From: Palsa-506 sp963709075
Lineage (GTDB): Bacteria; Actinomycetota; Actinomycetes; Streptosporangiales; Streptosporangiaceae
Length of the DNA stretch: 64,000 nucleotides
NCBI GenBank assembly: GCA_963709075.1
Contig: CAVPUY010000009.1
Span: 62,001-126,000, forward strand
Direction: 5' to 3'
This document shows, piece after piece, positions 43,259 through 52,581 of this stretch. The position numbers and the translations under genes are program-made. Position 1 is the stretch's first letter; each line of letters starts with the position of its first letter. The notes below the pieces were generated by a model. It was not told the DNA's origin, did no database searches, and saw only the letters and a program-made list of their open reading frames with translations.

Positions 43259-43340
43259 CGCTCCCGGCGACCGCTCCCGGAGACCGCTCCCGATGGCCGC
43301 TCCCCGCGGCCGCAGCCGATGGCCGCTGACGGCCGCTCCT
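43259..43340. repeat. Low-complexity CCGCTCC repeat tract
   Basis: Imperfect repeats of CCGCTCCCGG(C/A)GA and GGCCGCTC fill the gap between the adaptor gene start and the GH57 gene end. No gene is present in 43111-43361. Confidence 0.6.
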
Positions 43341-43361
43341 TCCAGTCAGCGCCGGGCCAGA

Positions 43362-44549
43362 TTAGGCCAGCCGGGATCCTGCTTGTTCCAGGAAGTCGGT
43401 GGCCCGGTCGAGGTCGTGGTGGCAGCGCTGCAGCCAGGCGTCGCCCCAGAAGAAGTTGCAGCTGGTCTCGGCGCGCAGGACCCGCCAGTGGGCTTGCTCG
43501 AGCAGCCAGTACACGTCAGGGTCGCGGACCGAGATGCCGGTGGCGTTGCGGCGGGCGGCATAGATGGCCTGGCTGATCTCGTCGAGGCGGGTCAGCGCCT
43601 TCTGCTGGGCGGCCGACCCGATCCATTGGGTAAAGCCGGAGCCGTCGTGCCAGCCGGTATTCCACGCTCCCGGCCGCACGGTTACTTCACCGTGGGCGCC
43701 GTGGCGGTCGAGGTAATCGTCGATGAAGCCGGGATGAATGCCGTCGCTGCGGTTGTCCCGTGCCCGCTGCAGCAGGTTCTCGTAGAAAAAGTGCCAGAAG
43801 TTCGCTTCCGGCGAGCTGTTGCGGAACCAGCCGCCGTTTTCGCCATCAGTGCAGGTGGTGACAAGCGGCGGGAAATGACAGTGTTTCGTCCGCTGGGACA
43901 CCTCGTGAATGAACCAGCCAGCCTCCATGCCTGCCTCCTGGGCGTTGGAGAGCTCCCGGTCCCGGACCACGACTATGATTTCGTCGTCCCCGAACCGTGC
44001 GATGTGCGGACGGTAGCGGAGTTCGTCCCAGCCCATCGGGGTGACCGCTTCGACGTGTTCGCTGTCGACGAGCACGTAGCGGTAGCCCTGGCGTTTGAGA
44101 GTGGGGATGAGCTCTGCGCAGAAGCCCATCTCCGGGGGCCAGAAACCGGGAAAGCCGGTTCGCGCGAAAAGGTGCCGGCCGATCCCCTGCCAGCGCTCGA
44201 GTTGCTCATCGCAGTCGGCCCGTGGGATGAGGGGGAGGACAGGATGGTAGTACGCGGTACCCAGGATGTGGATGATCTTGGTGTTCTGCAGGTACCACAG
44301 CAGAGATCCGCAGTCGGCGATGCCGTAGACCCGGCGCTGGAAGTCCGGACTGGCCAAGGTCTCGAGCAGGGTGCCGGAAAGCGAGAGGTGCACCCGGCCG
44401 ACATCCTCGTAGGCCCACAGCGATCGGGGAATGCGGTCCATCGCCCACAAGATCTCCTTGGCCTCCCAACCGCGCTGATCGAGGAGGTTCTCAAGGTTGC
44501 CAGCGGGCTGATGCAAGTTGAGGACCAAGGCGAAGGTCGCGTCGGCCAT
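43362..44549 (-). CDS. GH57 family glycoside hydrolase/glucanotransferase
   Basis: A 395-residue GH57 protein. Region 1 is LVLNLHQPAGN (HQP motif), region 3 GFWPPEMGFCAELIPTL (Glu of PPEMG is the expected nucleophile), region 4 TTCTDGENGGWF (Asp/Glu pair), and region 5 LRAETSCNFFWGDAW. The DGENGG form and compact size match bacterial GH57 proteins often encoded with glycogen synthase; they may act as branching enzyme or alpha-glucanotransferase. Specificity is not readable. The start ATG 44549 follows AAGGAG. It is the third gene of the GT5-GH57-GH57 operon, 16 bases after the previous stop. Confidence 0.85.
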   Translation of the reverse strand: MADATFALVLNLHQPAGNLENLLDQRGWEAKEILWAMDRIPRSLWAYEDVGRVHLSLSGTLLETLASPDFQRRVYGIADCGSLLWYLQNTKIIHILGTAYYHPVLPLIPRADCDEQLERWQGIGRHLFARTGFPGFWPPEMGFCAELIPTLKRQGYRYVLVDSEHVEAVTPMGWDELRYRPHIARFGDDEIIVVVRDRELSNAQEAGMEAGWFIHEVSQRTKHCHFPPLVTTCTDGENGGWFRNSSPEANFWHFFYENLLQRARDNRSDGIHPGFIDDYLDRHGAHGEVTVRPGAWNTGWHDGSGFTQWIGSAAQQKALTRLDEISQAIYAARRNATGISVRDPDVYWLLEQAHWRVLRAETSCNFFWGDAWLQRCHHDLDRATDFLEQAGSRLA

Positions 44550-44565
44550 CGGGGCTCCTTGGCGG

Positions 44566-46026
44566 CTACAGGTCGTGTGTCACGATGTCGATGGTGCGCC
44601 GGGCCAGCTCGGTGCCGTAGTCGGTCCAGATGCCCTCGCCCCAGTAGCGGTAGCAACTGGTCTCGGCGGTGAGCAGGTGGAAGAGTGCGTTCCGGTAACC
44701 GGGGTCGTCGGTGGGAACGCCGTTGGCCAGGACGCGCGCGTGGAACAGCGAGCTGGCTTCGTCCATCGGGGCCAGCACCCGGTCATAGCCGCGTACCCAG
44801 GAGATGTCGTTGGTCCAGCTGCCGCCTTCCATGCTGAACCGCCCATCCTCGGCTTGCAGCTGCCCGGTCACCTCGGCCAGCCGGTCCGGCCCGTCGCCGG
44901 GAGCCATCCGGCTCCAGATCCTGGACTGGAAGAGAGGCTGGATCACCGGAAGATTCTCCGGGCCGAGGCCTGCCGAATGGAGCCGTTCAAGGTAGTCGGT
45001 GACGTTCATAGCCGGGGTCTGGGTACCCGAGCATTCCCGGATCACGTCGAAATACTTGGGCGGGAATTCGTTCATCATCACCCCGCCGTTCTCGCCGTCG
45101 GCGATCTGGGTAACTAACGGCGGCACCTGGCGGCCATCCAGGTCCCAGCGGGAAAGGCCCTTGGCCTCGTAATAGGGCTGCATCTGGGCGACCAGCTTCG
45201 TGTCGCTGCCCTGGGTCTTGACCACGGCGGTGATGCTGGCGACGTCCCCGCGGGAGCTCGTGCAGACCAGCCGGTGAGGCAGATGCGGATGCTGGAGCCC
45301 GCGCCCATCGGGTTCCTCTACTGTGTGTTCCTGGACCAGAACCCACTGGTAGCCGCAGTCAGTCAGGGTCTTAACGAACTCGTAGGCGACATCGGGGTGG
45401 TTGGGCAGGGCCATCTCCGCGGGAGAGAAACCGCGGACCCGGCCGAGTGCGTCCAGGCCGAAGATGGCGGCGAAATGGTGCTGCCAGGCCCGCACGTGCA
45501 GCCGGTAGTCCTGGACGGGGGTGGATGGCGCCACCGCATGCCCCCACGGACAGCCCAGCCATTCCGTCGCCTGTCGGCCGCGGCCATCGGTCGTGATGCG
45601 GGCCAGTGCGTCAAGCACGTCGTGGGCGCCCATCTGCCGCAGGCCGTGCAGCAGCGTACCCGAGTATTCGAGCATGACCCTGGGCGCAAGTCCCTCGTCG
45701 AGCAACGCGGGGATGAACTCGCCCATTCGTTTATAGCAGTTCAGGAATACCGGGGCGTTATGGTTGTCGCCGATGCCGGGGTTGTCCATCATCCACTGCA
45801 AGTTGCTGATGATCGGCGCCGTGCGCAGATCAGGACTGCCTGCTGGAATGAGCGGCTGGTGCATGTGTAAGGCGACGGCGAAGGCGCTGTGCGCATCGGC
45901 GAACCCGGCGTCCCCCGGCGGCCGGAAGACGGGATCGCTGCCCCGCGCCCGGATCGCCTCATCGATACGTTGTTCCGAACCGCAGATGTTGGGAAGGCCG
46001 TCGATGTACTCAGGGATCTCACCCAT
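44566..46026 (-). CDS. Second GH57 family protein of the glucan operon
   Basis: A 486-residue GH57 protein with a ~45-residue N-terminal extension. Region 1 is VALHMHQPLIPAG, region 3 RVRGFSPAEMALPNH, region 4 VTQIADGENGGVMMNEFPPK and region 5 LTAETSCYRYWGEGIWTDYG. Its longer middle part includes SWTNDISWVRGYDRVLAPMD. The match of regions 4 and 5 with the neighbouring GH57 protein suggests an old duplication, though the two are now strongly diverged and are likely to differ in specificity. ATG 46026 has GGAG about 8 bases upstream; 33 bases separate it from the glycogen synthase stop. Confidence 0.85.
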   Translation of the reverse strand: MGEIPEYIDGLPNICGSEQRIDEAIRARGSDPVFRPPGDAGFADAHSAFAVALHMHQPLIPAGSPDLRTAPIISNLQWMMDNPGIGDNHNAPVFLNCYKRMGEFIPALLDEGLAPRVMLEYSGTLLHGLRQMGAHDVLDALARITTDGRGRQATEWLGCPWGHAVAPSTPVQDYRLHVRAWQHHFAAIFGLDALGRVRGFSPAEMALPNHPDVAYEFVKTLTDCGYQWVLVQEHTVEEPDGRGLQHPHLPHRLVCTSSRGDVASITAVVKTQGSDTKLVAQMQPYYEAKGLSRWDLDGRQVPPLVTQIADGENGGVMMNEFPPKYFDVIRECSGTQTPAMNVTDYLERLHSAGLGPENLPVIQPLFQSRIWSRMAPGDGPDRLAEVTGQLQAEDGRFSMEGGSWTNDISWVRGYDRVLAPMDEASSLFHARVLANGVPTDDPGYRNALFHLLTAETSCYRYWGEGIWTDYGTELARRTIDIVTHDL

Positions 46027-46059
46027 TGCCCCAGCTCCATTGTCTCAATTGAGCTCCGC

Positions 46060-47532
46060 CTACTTATCGCGGATGTTGTCATAGATGTTCACGTAGTGCT
46101 GACCTGGCCCGGCCCAGGAGTGATCCTCTTGCATTCCGTTCAGCATGAGCTGGCGGAAGTCACCTGGGTACGAGAACCAGAGCCCCATGGCCCGCGCCAT
46201 CGCGGACTCCAGCGCCAGGTTGTCGAGCTGGTGGAATACGTAGCCGTTCCGGTCGTCGGGGTGGCGCGCGGAGTAGTCGCGATCGAAGACCGTATCCACT
46301 AGGCCGCCGACGGCCCGCACGATGGGGACGGTCCCGTACTTGAGGGCCATCATCTGGCTCAGGCCGCACGGTTCGAAAAGGCTGGGCATCACCACCATGT
46401 CGGCGCCGGCGTAGATCAGGTGGGCCAGGCCTACATCGAACCCGATTTCCAGATGGCAGTCAGGGTTGTCATTCAGGTGGTGCTTCAAGTGCCAGAACTG
46501 ATCGTTGACGGCTGGCTCGGGGCAAGAACCCAGCAAGATGAATTGCCCGCCCTGGGCCAACGTGTAGAAAATGGCATGATGGATCAGGTGGACGCCTTTC
46601 TGGCGGTCAATGCGGCCGATGTAAGCCACGATCGGCTTGTACTCCTTGCGCAATAACAGCCGGTCACGGAGGGCATCCTTGTTCGCATATTTGCGCTCTA
46701 CGGTGCCGGCCGCGTAATTCGACGGGATAAGGATATCGGTTTCCGGATTCCATACCTCGTAGTCGATGCCGTTGAGCACGCCACCAAACTTCCCTCGGTG
46801 GATATGCAGCGTATGCCCCAGTCCCATCCCCTGATCGGTGTAGGTTGCCTCCCGGGCATGCTCTGGCGACACCGTGGTGACGAAGTTCGAGTAAACGATG
46901 CCACCTTTCATCAGGTTGATCGCGCCATGATTGAAGTTGTCGCAGAGCCGATCATAATCGAAGAAGTGCGCGGGCCGAGTGAGGCCCGTTGCCCACAAGA
47001 CTTGCTCGCCGCAGATACCCTCGTGCCCGAAATTATGGATGGTATAGCAGGCACGCTGACCATGCATGCCGACGTGCTGGTAGATCTCATAGAGCAGCAC
47101 CGGCACCAGTGCCGTCTGCCAGTCGTGACAGTGGATTACTTCGGGCCGTTTGCCCGTCAGCAGCATGAACTCCAGAGCCGCCTTCGAGAAGAAGGCAAAT
47201 CTGAGCACGTCGTCAGGCGAGCCGTACAAGTGGCCCCGGTTGAAGAAGCCGTCCGGTGAGTGCGGTTCGATGAAGAAGCACTTCCTGCCGTGCACGAACC
47301 CGAACCACACCGTGCAGTGCACGAACCCGCTGTACCAAGGCACCCACAGATCCTGACAGGTGATCGAGAGCCCGAAGATCTGGTCGTAGCTCATGCAATC
47401 GTATTTCGGTAAAATAATCTCGACGGCGTGGCCCCGCAGCTCCATTTCCCTGCTGAGCCCGAAGATGACCTCTCCCAGCCCGCCTGCCTGCGCCACTGGT
47501 GCGCATTCCGTCGCAACCATTACCACGAACAC
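46060..47532 (-). CDS. glgA: Glycogen/starch synthase (GT5)
   Basis: A 490-residue GT5 enzyme. The N-terminal Rossmann domain starts VVMVATECAPVAQAGGLGEV; the usual K-x-G-G-L of GlgA reads Q-A-G-G-L here. It continues GHAVEIILPKYDCMSYDQIF, HCHDWQTALVPVLL and TIHNFGHEGICGEQVLW. The C-terminal Rossmann domain has VAYIGRIDRQKGVHLI and the donor-site EPCGLSQMMALKYGTVPIV. It transfers glucose from ADP- or UDP-glucose to an alpha-1,4-glucan. Base composition is clearly less G+C-rich than flanking genes, which hints at horizontal acquisition. It is the first enzyme gene of the operon with two GH57 genes; start GTG 47532, weak ribosome-binding site. Confidence 0.85.
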   Translation of the reverse strand: MFVVMVATECAPVAQAGGLGEVIFGLSREMELRGHAVEIILPKYDCMSYDQIFGLSITCQDLWVPWYSGFVHCTVWFGFVHGRKCFFIEPHSPDGFFNRGHLYGSPDDVLRFAFFSKAALEFMLLTGKRPEVIHCHDWQTALVPVLLYEIYQHVGMHGQRACYTIHNFGHEGICGEQVLWATGLTRPAHFFDYDRLCDNFNHGAINLMKGGIVYSNFVTTVSPEHAREATYTDQGMGLGHTLHIHRGKFGGVLNGIDYEVWNPETDILIPSNYAAGTVERKYANKDALRDRLLLRKEYKPIVAYIGRIDRQKGVHLIHHAIFYTLAQGGQFILLGSCPEPAVNDQFWHLKHHLNDNPDCHLEIGFDVGLAHLIYAGADMVVMPSLFEPCGLSQMMALKYGTVPIVRAVGGLVDTVFDRDYSARHPDDRNGYVFHQLDNLALESAMARAMGLWFSYPGDFRQLMLNGMQEDHSWAGPGQHYVNIYDNIRDK

Positions 47533-47569
47533 GGCCGTCTCACCGTTCCCGTCGCGTATCGTGCCGCCG

Positions 47570-47713
47570 TCAGCAGGCCAGCGCCAGGACCGGCGGTATC
47601 ACGGCGAACTGATCGGTGCGTGGCGGGTACCGAAGACAAAAGCGCCTCCTGGCCAGCGCTGTCCGAGCCCTCCGGGTCTCGTCACAGCAGTACGGGCCGG
47701 GGCTGGCAGTCAC
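47570..47713 (-). CDS. Possible 47-aa leader ORF before glycogen synthase
   Basis: GTG 47713 has AAGGAGG 5 bases upstream, the best ribosome-binding site of this region, while the glycogen synthase start itself has almost none. The product is basic and cysteine-containing (PYCCDETRRARTALARRRF) with no known motif, and ends at TGA 47570-47572, 37 bases before the GT5 start. A TATAAC lies upstream at a position suited to a -10. It could be a leader peptide, or the ribosome-binding site could belong to a lost gene. Confidence 0.3.
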   Translation of the reverse strand: MTASPGPYCCDETRRARTALARRRFCLRYPPRTDQFAVIPPVLALAC

Positions 47714-47782
47714 GGTTGCCTCCTTCTGTATTCACGTTATAGCCAGGGGTTTCCGGTAGCCAGCCTCGCGCCGCTGGCTGTG

Positions 47783-49450
47783 TTACCCGGTGGGGGGCGG
47801 GAACGGCGGGAGGTTCTGGCGGCATACGGTTCCCTTCGGGGGGAGGGCGCCGGTGCGGAAGTAGGCGGTCATGTAGGCGGCGGCGCAGGTGCTGGGGTTG
47901 AGGAACGCGGTGTGGCCGTAGCCGCGGACGACCAGCAGCCGCGCGTTGCCGAGCTGGCGGGTCATGGCGATGTCGGCCTGGAGCGGGAGGAATGGGTCGG
48001 TGGTGTTGCCGATCACCAGGATGGGCCTGGTGGGGGCGTTCCACGGGCCGCTGTAGGTGTCCTGCCCGCGGACGGGCCAGGTGGCGCACGGCTCGTCAAA
48101 GCCCCACAGATACGGCAGGGCGGTCACGCCGCTGCGGCGCAGCAGCAGGCGCTGCAGGCCGGGGTAGGCACGGGCGGGAGGGCTCGGCGCCTCGTCGCAC
48201 TGGACCGCGTAGGTCTGCTCGGCCCCTCCGTAGCGCTGGGCGGCGGCCGCCGCGGCCGTCGGCGGCGTGCCCGGCCGGGCGCCGGTGCCGCTGCGGGCCG
48301 TCCAGAGTAGCTGGAGGTCCTGGGCCGCCCCGGACCAGCCGGGGGCGCTGTTGTCAGGTACGGGCGTGCTGAACGGCTGCACGAAGGGGAGATCGAAGCT
48401 GACGGCGGTGACAACCTCGGCGTAGGTGATGGCCGTGCCGCCCAGGCTGATCGGCGCCTGCCTGAGGCTGGCCAGCAGCGCATCCCACTTGGCCCTGGTC
48501 GCGGCGGGGCTGCCGGCCGAGAACGCGCAGGCCTGGGTGCTGCGCTGCCCGCAGATCCGCAGGAACGCGCCGAGCGCCGCGGCGGCCGCCTGGTCGCTGC
48601 GCATGCGCAGGTAGGTGCTCAGCCGGGGGTCCGGCAGGCCGCCGTTGGTCCAGGCCTCGGGCGGGAGGTTCCCGTCCAGTGCCATCCGGCCGACCCGGCG
48701 CGGGAACAGGTTCGCGTAGGTCGCGCCCAGGAACGTGCCGTAGGAGATGCCGAGGTAGTTCAGCCTGGGCTGGCCGAGGTCGCGCCGCAGCAGGTTCAGG
48801 TCACGGGCGGAGTCGGCGGTGGAGACGTGCCGGAGCAGCGCGCCGTTCCGCGCGGCGCAGATCCTGCCGAACTCACGATACCGGCGGATGTAGGCGCGCT
48901 GCTGGCCGCGGCCGACGGGGAAGAAGGAGAACTTGCCCAGGAACGCGCTTTCCGCGGCCGCGCTCGGGAAGCACTGGACCGCCGTGCTCGCCCCGGCACC
49001 GCGCGGGTCCCAGCTCACGATGTCGTAGTCGCGCAGCAGTTCCTTCGGGAAGAACCCGATGAATGCCGGGAGCTGTACCGTGCCGGCCCCGCCGGGGCCG
49101 CCCGGGTTGAAGAAGATCACGCCGCGGCTGGCCGGCCCGGTGGCCGGGTGCTCCACCAGGGCCAGCCTGATCTTCGGCCCGGACGGATCCCGGTAGTCCA
49201 GCGGCGCCGCCACGGTCGCGCACGAGAACCCGCCGACCATGGCGCCCGCGCTGCCCGCGGGACACCGGTGCCAGCCGACGGCCGGCACCGGGCGCGGGGT
49301 GCCAGCGGCGCCTGCCGGGCCGGCCCCGAGTGCCGGGACGACCGCGGACACCAGCGCCGCGACGGCGACCCCGGCGCCGGCCAGCCGAGCCCGGCGCCGG
49401 TTACCGCGCCTGAGCCCGTCCGGAGTACGTGACAGCCCAGTCTTCACCAT
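47783..49450 (-). CDS. Secreted alpha/beta-hydrolase (tripeptidyl aminopeptidase-like)
   Basis: A 555-residue secreted serine hydrolase. A basic Arg-rich start and hydrophobic stretch (GAGVAVAALVSAVVPALGAG) form the signal. The core has GVIFFNPGGPGGAG (oxyanion loop), DIVSWDPRGAGAST, YLGISYGTFLGATYANLFP (nucleophile Ser in GISYG), TTDPFLPLQ (acid Asp) and RGYGHTAFLNPS (His). This is the SlpD/SlpE/TAP-like family (peptidase S33) of streptomycetes, removing tripeptides from secreted proteins. ATG 49450 is preferred to GTG 49468, with GAGAGG 10 bases upstream. Monocistronic, upstream of the glucan operon. Confidence 0.85.
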   Translation of the reverse strand: MVKTGLSRTPDGLRRGNRRRARLAGAGVAVAALVSAVVPALGAGPAGAAGTPRPVPAVGWHRCPAGSAGAMVGGFSCATVAAPLDYRDPSGPKIRLALVEHPATGPASRGVIFFNPGGPGGAGTVQLPAFIGFFPKELLRDYDIVSWDPRGAGASTAVQCFPSAAAESAFLGKFSFFPVGRGQQRAYIRRYREFGRICAARNGALLRHVSTADSARDLNLLRRDLGQPRLNYLGISYGTFLGATYANLFPRRVGRMALDGNLPPEAWTNGGLPDPRLSTYLRMRSDQAAAAALGAFLRICGQRSTQACAFSAGSPAATRAKWDALLASLRQAPISLGGTAITYAEVVTAVSFDLPFVQPFSTPVPDNSAPGWSGAAQDLQLLWTARSGTGARPGTPPTAAAAAAQRYGGAEQTYAVQCDEAPSPPARAYPGLQRLLLRRSGVTALPYLWGFDEPCATWPVRGQDTYSGPWNAPTRPILVIGNTTDPFLPLQADIAMTRQLGNARLLVVRGYGHTAFLNPSTCAAAYMTAYFRTGALPPKGTVCRQNLPPFPPPTG

Positions 49451-49839
49451 GAAGCACCCGCCTCTCACCGCATGAACACCATCCGCGGATAGCCGGCCAG
49501 AATGAGATCAGGAGCCGGCCCGCAGCAGCAGGAGCCGCTGACGCGCGTTGTACGAACCGCCAGGACACGGTGAATGACCGCTGCTGGCATAGGCCACCCC
49601 GGCTTCGCTGTGCGCTAGGCGCCACCGAGGTCCAGGGCAGCCGGAAGGAATCTCAATCTCGTCTCCACGCAGATAAACGAGTACGCCTTCCTGATCTGGA
49701 CGCTACGCCCCATCCGCCGGAGCCCACAAGAGCGGGCGGCATTGCCCGGCGGTCCATGCCTGGCGTGTTTGCAGATCAGCATGACCCCAGCCCGGCCTGA
49801 CCTGGCCGCCCCGGGCCGCTGCGAACCCAGCTCGCGGAA
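49451..49839. other. Intergenic, nothing recognised
   Basis: About 390 bases without a convincing frame or repeat. Confidence 0.35.
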
Positions 49840-50472
49840 CTACCAGATTGAGATCGGCCCGTACTGGGCGAACGGCAGCAGCGGGCCCACCTCTTCGGCG
49901 CGCACGGACGCGGCTGCAGGCGCCTCCTGCCTGATCATCTTGGCGAGGTCGTTCGCCTCGTCTTCGTCGTTGGCCCCGAGGACCAGGAACTTCCACCGGC
50001 GAATCACCGTGCGGCCTGCTGCCTGCAGCTGCCCGGCCAGCGCGTCCGCGTCATGACGCGATGGCAGCTCAACGCGCACCTCCCACCGGGGGTGCCCGGT
50101 CGCGAGCGACTCCCGCGTCTCGGTGTCCTCGAGGCGCTGATGCTCGGCCTGGCGCTCTTCGTCGGTCTGCGGCATCGCGATGTCCGCGTCCTGCCACTCT
50201 TCTTCGGCCGGATGCCACCGGTCGACCGCGAACTCGGCACCGATATCACGCTGAGCCATCACCTCGCGCACGACCCGCTCAGCTTCTCTCGCGGCGATCT
50301 CGGTGCCGGCGTAGAGAAAGACGCGTGCGCCGTCCGCGCTCACCGCGACACGGTGACCGAGTCGCCTGCGCACGTCGTTCTCCACCTCATGCTCGCGCAG
50401 CGACTGCAGCGCACGCCGGGCATGAGCCTGATCGTGCAGCGTGACCGTCACTCGCCAGTCATTGTCTGCCAC
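49840..50472 (-). CDS. Conserved hypothetical protein with two similar alpha/beta halves
   Basis: A 210-residue cytoplasmic protein. The N-terminal half (DWRVTVTLHDQAHARRALQS) and C-terminal half (WEVRVELPSRHDADALAGQL) each start with a strand followed by a helix and end in a strand-rich stretch (RVFLYAGTEIAAREAERVV; KFLVLGANDEDEANDLAKMI). This suggests an internal duplication of a ferredoxin-like fold joined by an acidic linker (PAEEEWQDADIAMPQTDEER). Similar proteins occur in many actinobacteria without a known function. GTG 50472 has GGAGGG 13 bases upstream. Monocistronic. Confidence 0.7.
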   Translation of the reverse strand: MADNDWRVTVTLHDQAHARRALQSLREHEVENDVRRRLGHRVAVSADGARVFLYAGTEIAAREAERVVREVMAQRDIGAEFAVDRWHPAEEEWQDADIAMPQTDEERQAEHQRLEDTETRESLATGHPRWEVRVELPSRHDADALAGQLQAAGRTVIRRWKFLVLGANDEDEANDLAKMIRQEAPAAASVRAEEVGPLLPFAQYGPISIW

Positions 50473-50559
50473 GGTCGCGACTCTACCCTCCGGGGAGACC
50501 GGGAGCCGCCGACCCCTGGGCGGCGGCGGCCCTCGTAACTGAGTTTGAAAGGCGCTGGC

Positions 50560-52287
50560 CTATAGCGCGGTTGGCGGGGCCGCGTCGAGTGCCTCGATGG
50601 TCTGGGCGAAGGCAAGGATCTGGCCGTACATCAGGCGCTTGTCGAGCTTGTCGAGGTCGAGCAACTGCGGCCGCTGTGCGTCTCCGGCCTGCAGCAGGTA
50701 GGTGGGGAGGGGGCACAGCGAGACGGTGCCGAGCCCTGCGGCGTACAGCGGTGCTCCCTCGCCGAGATAGAACGGGACCGCGCCGGGCGCCACGGTGGCC
50801 ACCGGATAGTCCGGCCAGCCGTTGGCATTGACCGCCCTGACCGCGGCCAGGTACGCGGCCTGCTCGGCGTTGCCCAGGCTGAGGATATTCCGCTGCATCG
50901 TGTAGGTGGTGCCCCACTCCGCGCCGCCCGCCGGTGCGTACCTGCCGGTCACCGGGTCGTTCGACCACATCGTGGCACCGAGGTGCTCGACGGTGACCCC
51001 GAGCGCGGCGGCCTGGTAAATGCCCGGGTGGTCGAGCATCCACACGCTGATCGCGTCATTGCCGACCTCAGCCCGCTGCGGATTCGGGATGGTCCGGGTG
51101 AACTGCGGCAACTGGAAATGCCCGGTGACCAGCGCGAAATACATGTCGTGGCGGCGCGAGTCAAGGCCAGCCAGATGCCGGGCAAGTGCGACGAGCCCGA
51201 GCCCGCCATTCTCCTCGGTGGCGTTCGGCCCGTCGGTATGGGTGTTGATGATGATGTTCTGGCCGGTGTTGCCCGAGCCTTTCAGCCATCCCCAGACCGT
51301 CTCGGTCGCGGCGCCGGCCGTGATGTCCGCGGTGAGCACGAGCGTCGCGCTCGCCTGGCCGCTCGCGGCAAGCCCGGACAGGCCGGTGCCGGTAGAGTCG
51401 CCCACCCAGACCGCTGGACAGCCCGGATCGCCAGGGGTCGCCAGGCCCGATGCCGCCGGATAGGCCGTGGTGAACGGGTTGTACTGGTTCACGACCTCGT
51501 CATCCGGCATCCCGGTCCAGGCGCAGACCACCCCGAGCACACCTGCGTTCCTCGCCTCGAGCAGCGGAACGGGCTCGAGTATGCCCTGCCAGGCCGGATG
51601 GGTGAGCGCGGCCGCGTAGGCCGTGTAATCCGCGGCCGCCTGCACGGAGGTCTTGGCTGGCTCATAGCCGCCGGTGGCCGTCTGGCCGGTATCCAGCGAG
51701 AACACCGACGGCGCGGTCCGCACCAGGGCAATCCCGCCCCTGGCCGGCGCCCAGAATGCCGCGGTGTAGCCGGCCGCGGGCGGGACAGTGCCGAGATCGA
51801 CGAGCCTGCCGGTCACGCCGCCGGGCGGCGTTTGCCCGGAATACGGAAAGTAATAAGTGAGCGGAACCGGGCCGGACCGGCCCACGGCCGCCGGGACATC
51901 CACCCGGAGGGTGAAATCGCGCGCCAGCCAGCGGTTGAAGGTCAGCCGGTCGGTCCGCAGGGCGAATCCGGGCACCGCGGAAAGCCGCTCGGTGAGCCAG
52001 TCCACGTAGGCGGCATGACCGCGGCTGCCGGTGTAGCGGGTACCGAACCGGACAAGCTGCTGCTCCCACCGCCACACTTCGGCCAGGCTGGGCATGCCCG
52101 TGGACCGCGCTGCCGCATCCCCGGGCGTGGCCGCCAACGCCGGCGGTATGCCCGGGCCGGCCGCCAGGGCGCCTGCGCCGGCCGCTCCCGCCGCGCCTGC
52201 GAGGAACCTGCGTCTCGATAAGCCGGGATGCCGCGCCGCGCCGTTGTCCCCGGCGACGCTGGCGCCGGCCTGGTTGCTGATTCTCAT
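50560..52287 (-). CDS. Tat-exported M28-like metallopeptidase
   Basis: A 575-residue protein with a twin-arginine signal (LSRRRFLAGAAGAAGAGAL). An N-terminal segment has FGTRYTGSRGHAAYVDWLTE, an inserted PA-like beta-domain follows, and then NIIINTHTDGPNATEENGGL, which resembles the metal-binding H-x-D and E-E motifs of M28 aminopeptidases. VTGHFQLPQF and VTVEHLGATMWSND may provide the other ligands. Such proteins act as exported aminopeptidases or cyclases; the substrate is unknown. ATG 52287 is chosen because the Tat signal then starts within 25 residues. Some active-site residues differ from the M28 consensus, so the activity is uncertain. Confidence 0.7.
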   Translation of the reverse strand: MRISNQAGASVAGDNGAARHPGLSRRRFLAGAAGAAGAGALAAGPGIPPALAATPGDAAARSTGMPSLAEVWRWEQQLVRFGTRYTGSRGHAAYVDWLTERLSAVPGFALRTDRLTFNRWLARDFTLRVDVPAAVGRSGPVPLTYYFPYSGQTPPGGVTGRLVDLGTVPPAAGYTAAFWAPARGGIALVRTAPSVFSLDTGQTATGGYEPAKTSVQAAADYTAYAAALTHPAWQGILEPVPLLEARNAGVLGVVCAWTGMPDDEVVNQYNPFTTAYPAASGLATPGDPGCPAVWVGDSTGTGLSGLAASGQASATLVLTADITAGAATETVWGWLKGSGNTGQNIIINTHTDGPNATEENGGLGLVALARHLAGLDSRRHDMYFALVTGHFQLPQFTRTIPNPQRAEVGNDAISVWMLDHPGIYQAAALGVTVEHLGATMWSNDPVTGRYAPAGGAEWGTTYTMQRNILSLGNAEQAAYLAAVRAVNANGWPDYPVATVAPGAVPFYLGEGAPLYAAGLGTVSLCPLPTYLLQAGDAQRPQLLDLDKLDKRLMYGQILAFAQTIEALDAAPPTAL

Positions 52288-52581
52288 GTTCACTCTCGCT
52301 CGTCGCTCAAAGCTGGCATTCAGCGCCGGGTAGAACATTCGACTCGGGACCCACCGTACGTGCTGCCACGGGACGTGTCAGCCGCTGGCCGGCCAGAGCG
52401 GCGGCTTCGGCGGGCTGTCCTTGACGGCGCCGTTCCGTACCCGGCGGCCGGCCAGCCAGCAAGCAAAAGACCAGAACCGCCATGATTAACGGGAACTCCC
52501 CGCGTGCTGTCTCAGGACGGCCGGGCCGGCCCGCGGTTCGCCGGCCCGCTCCTGCGCTTTGCTGCAGCCGGCCTGGTCAGG

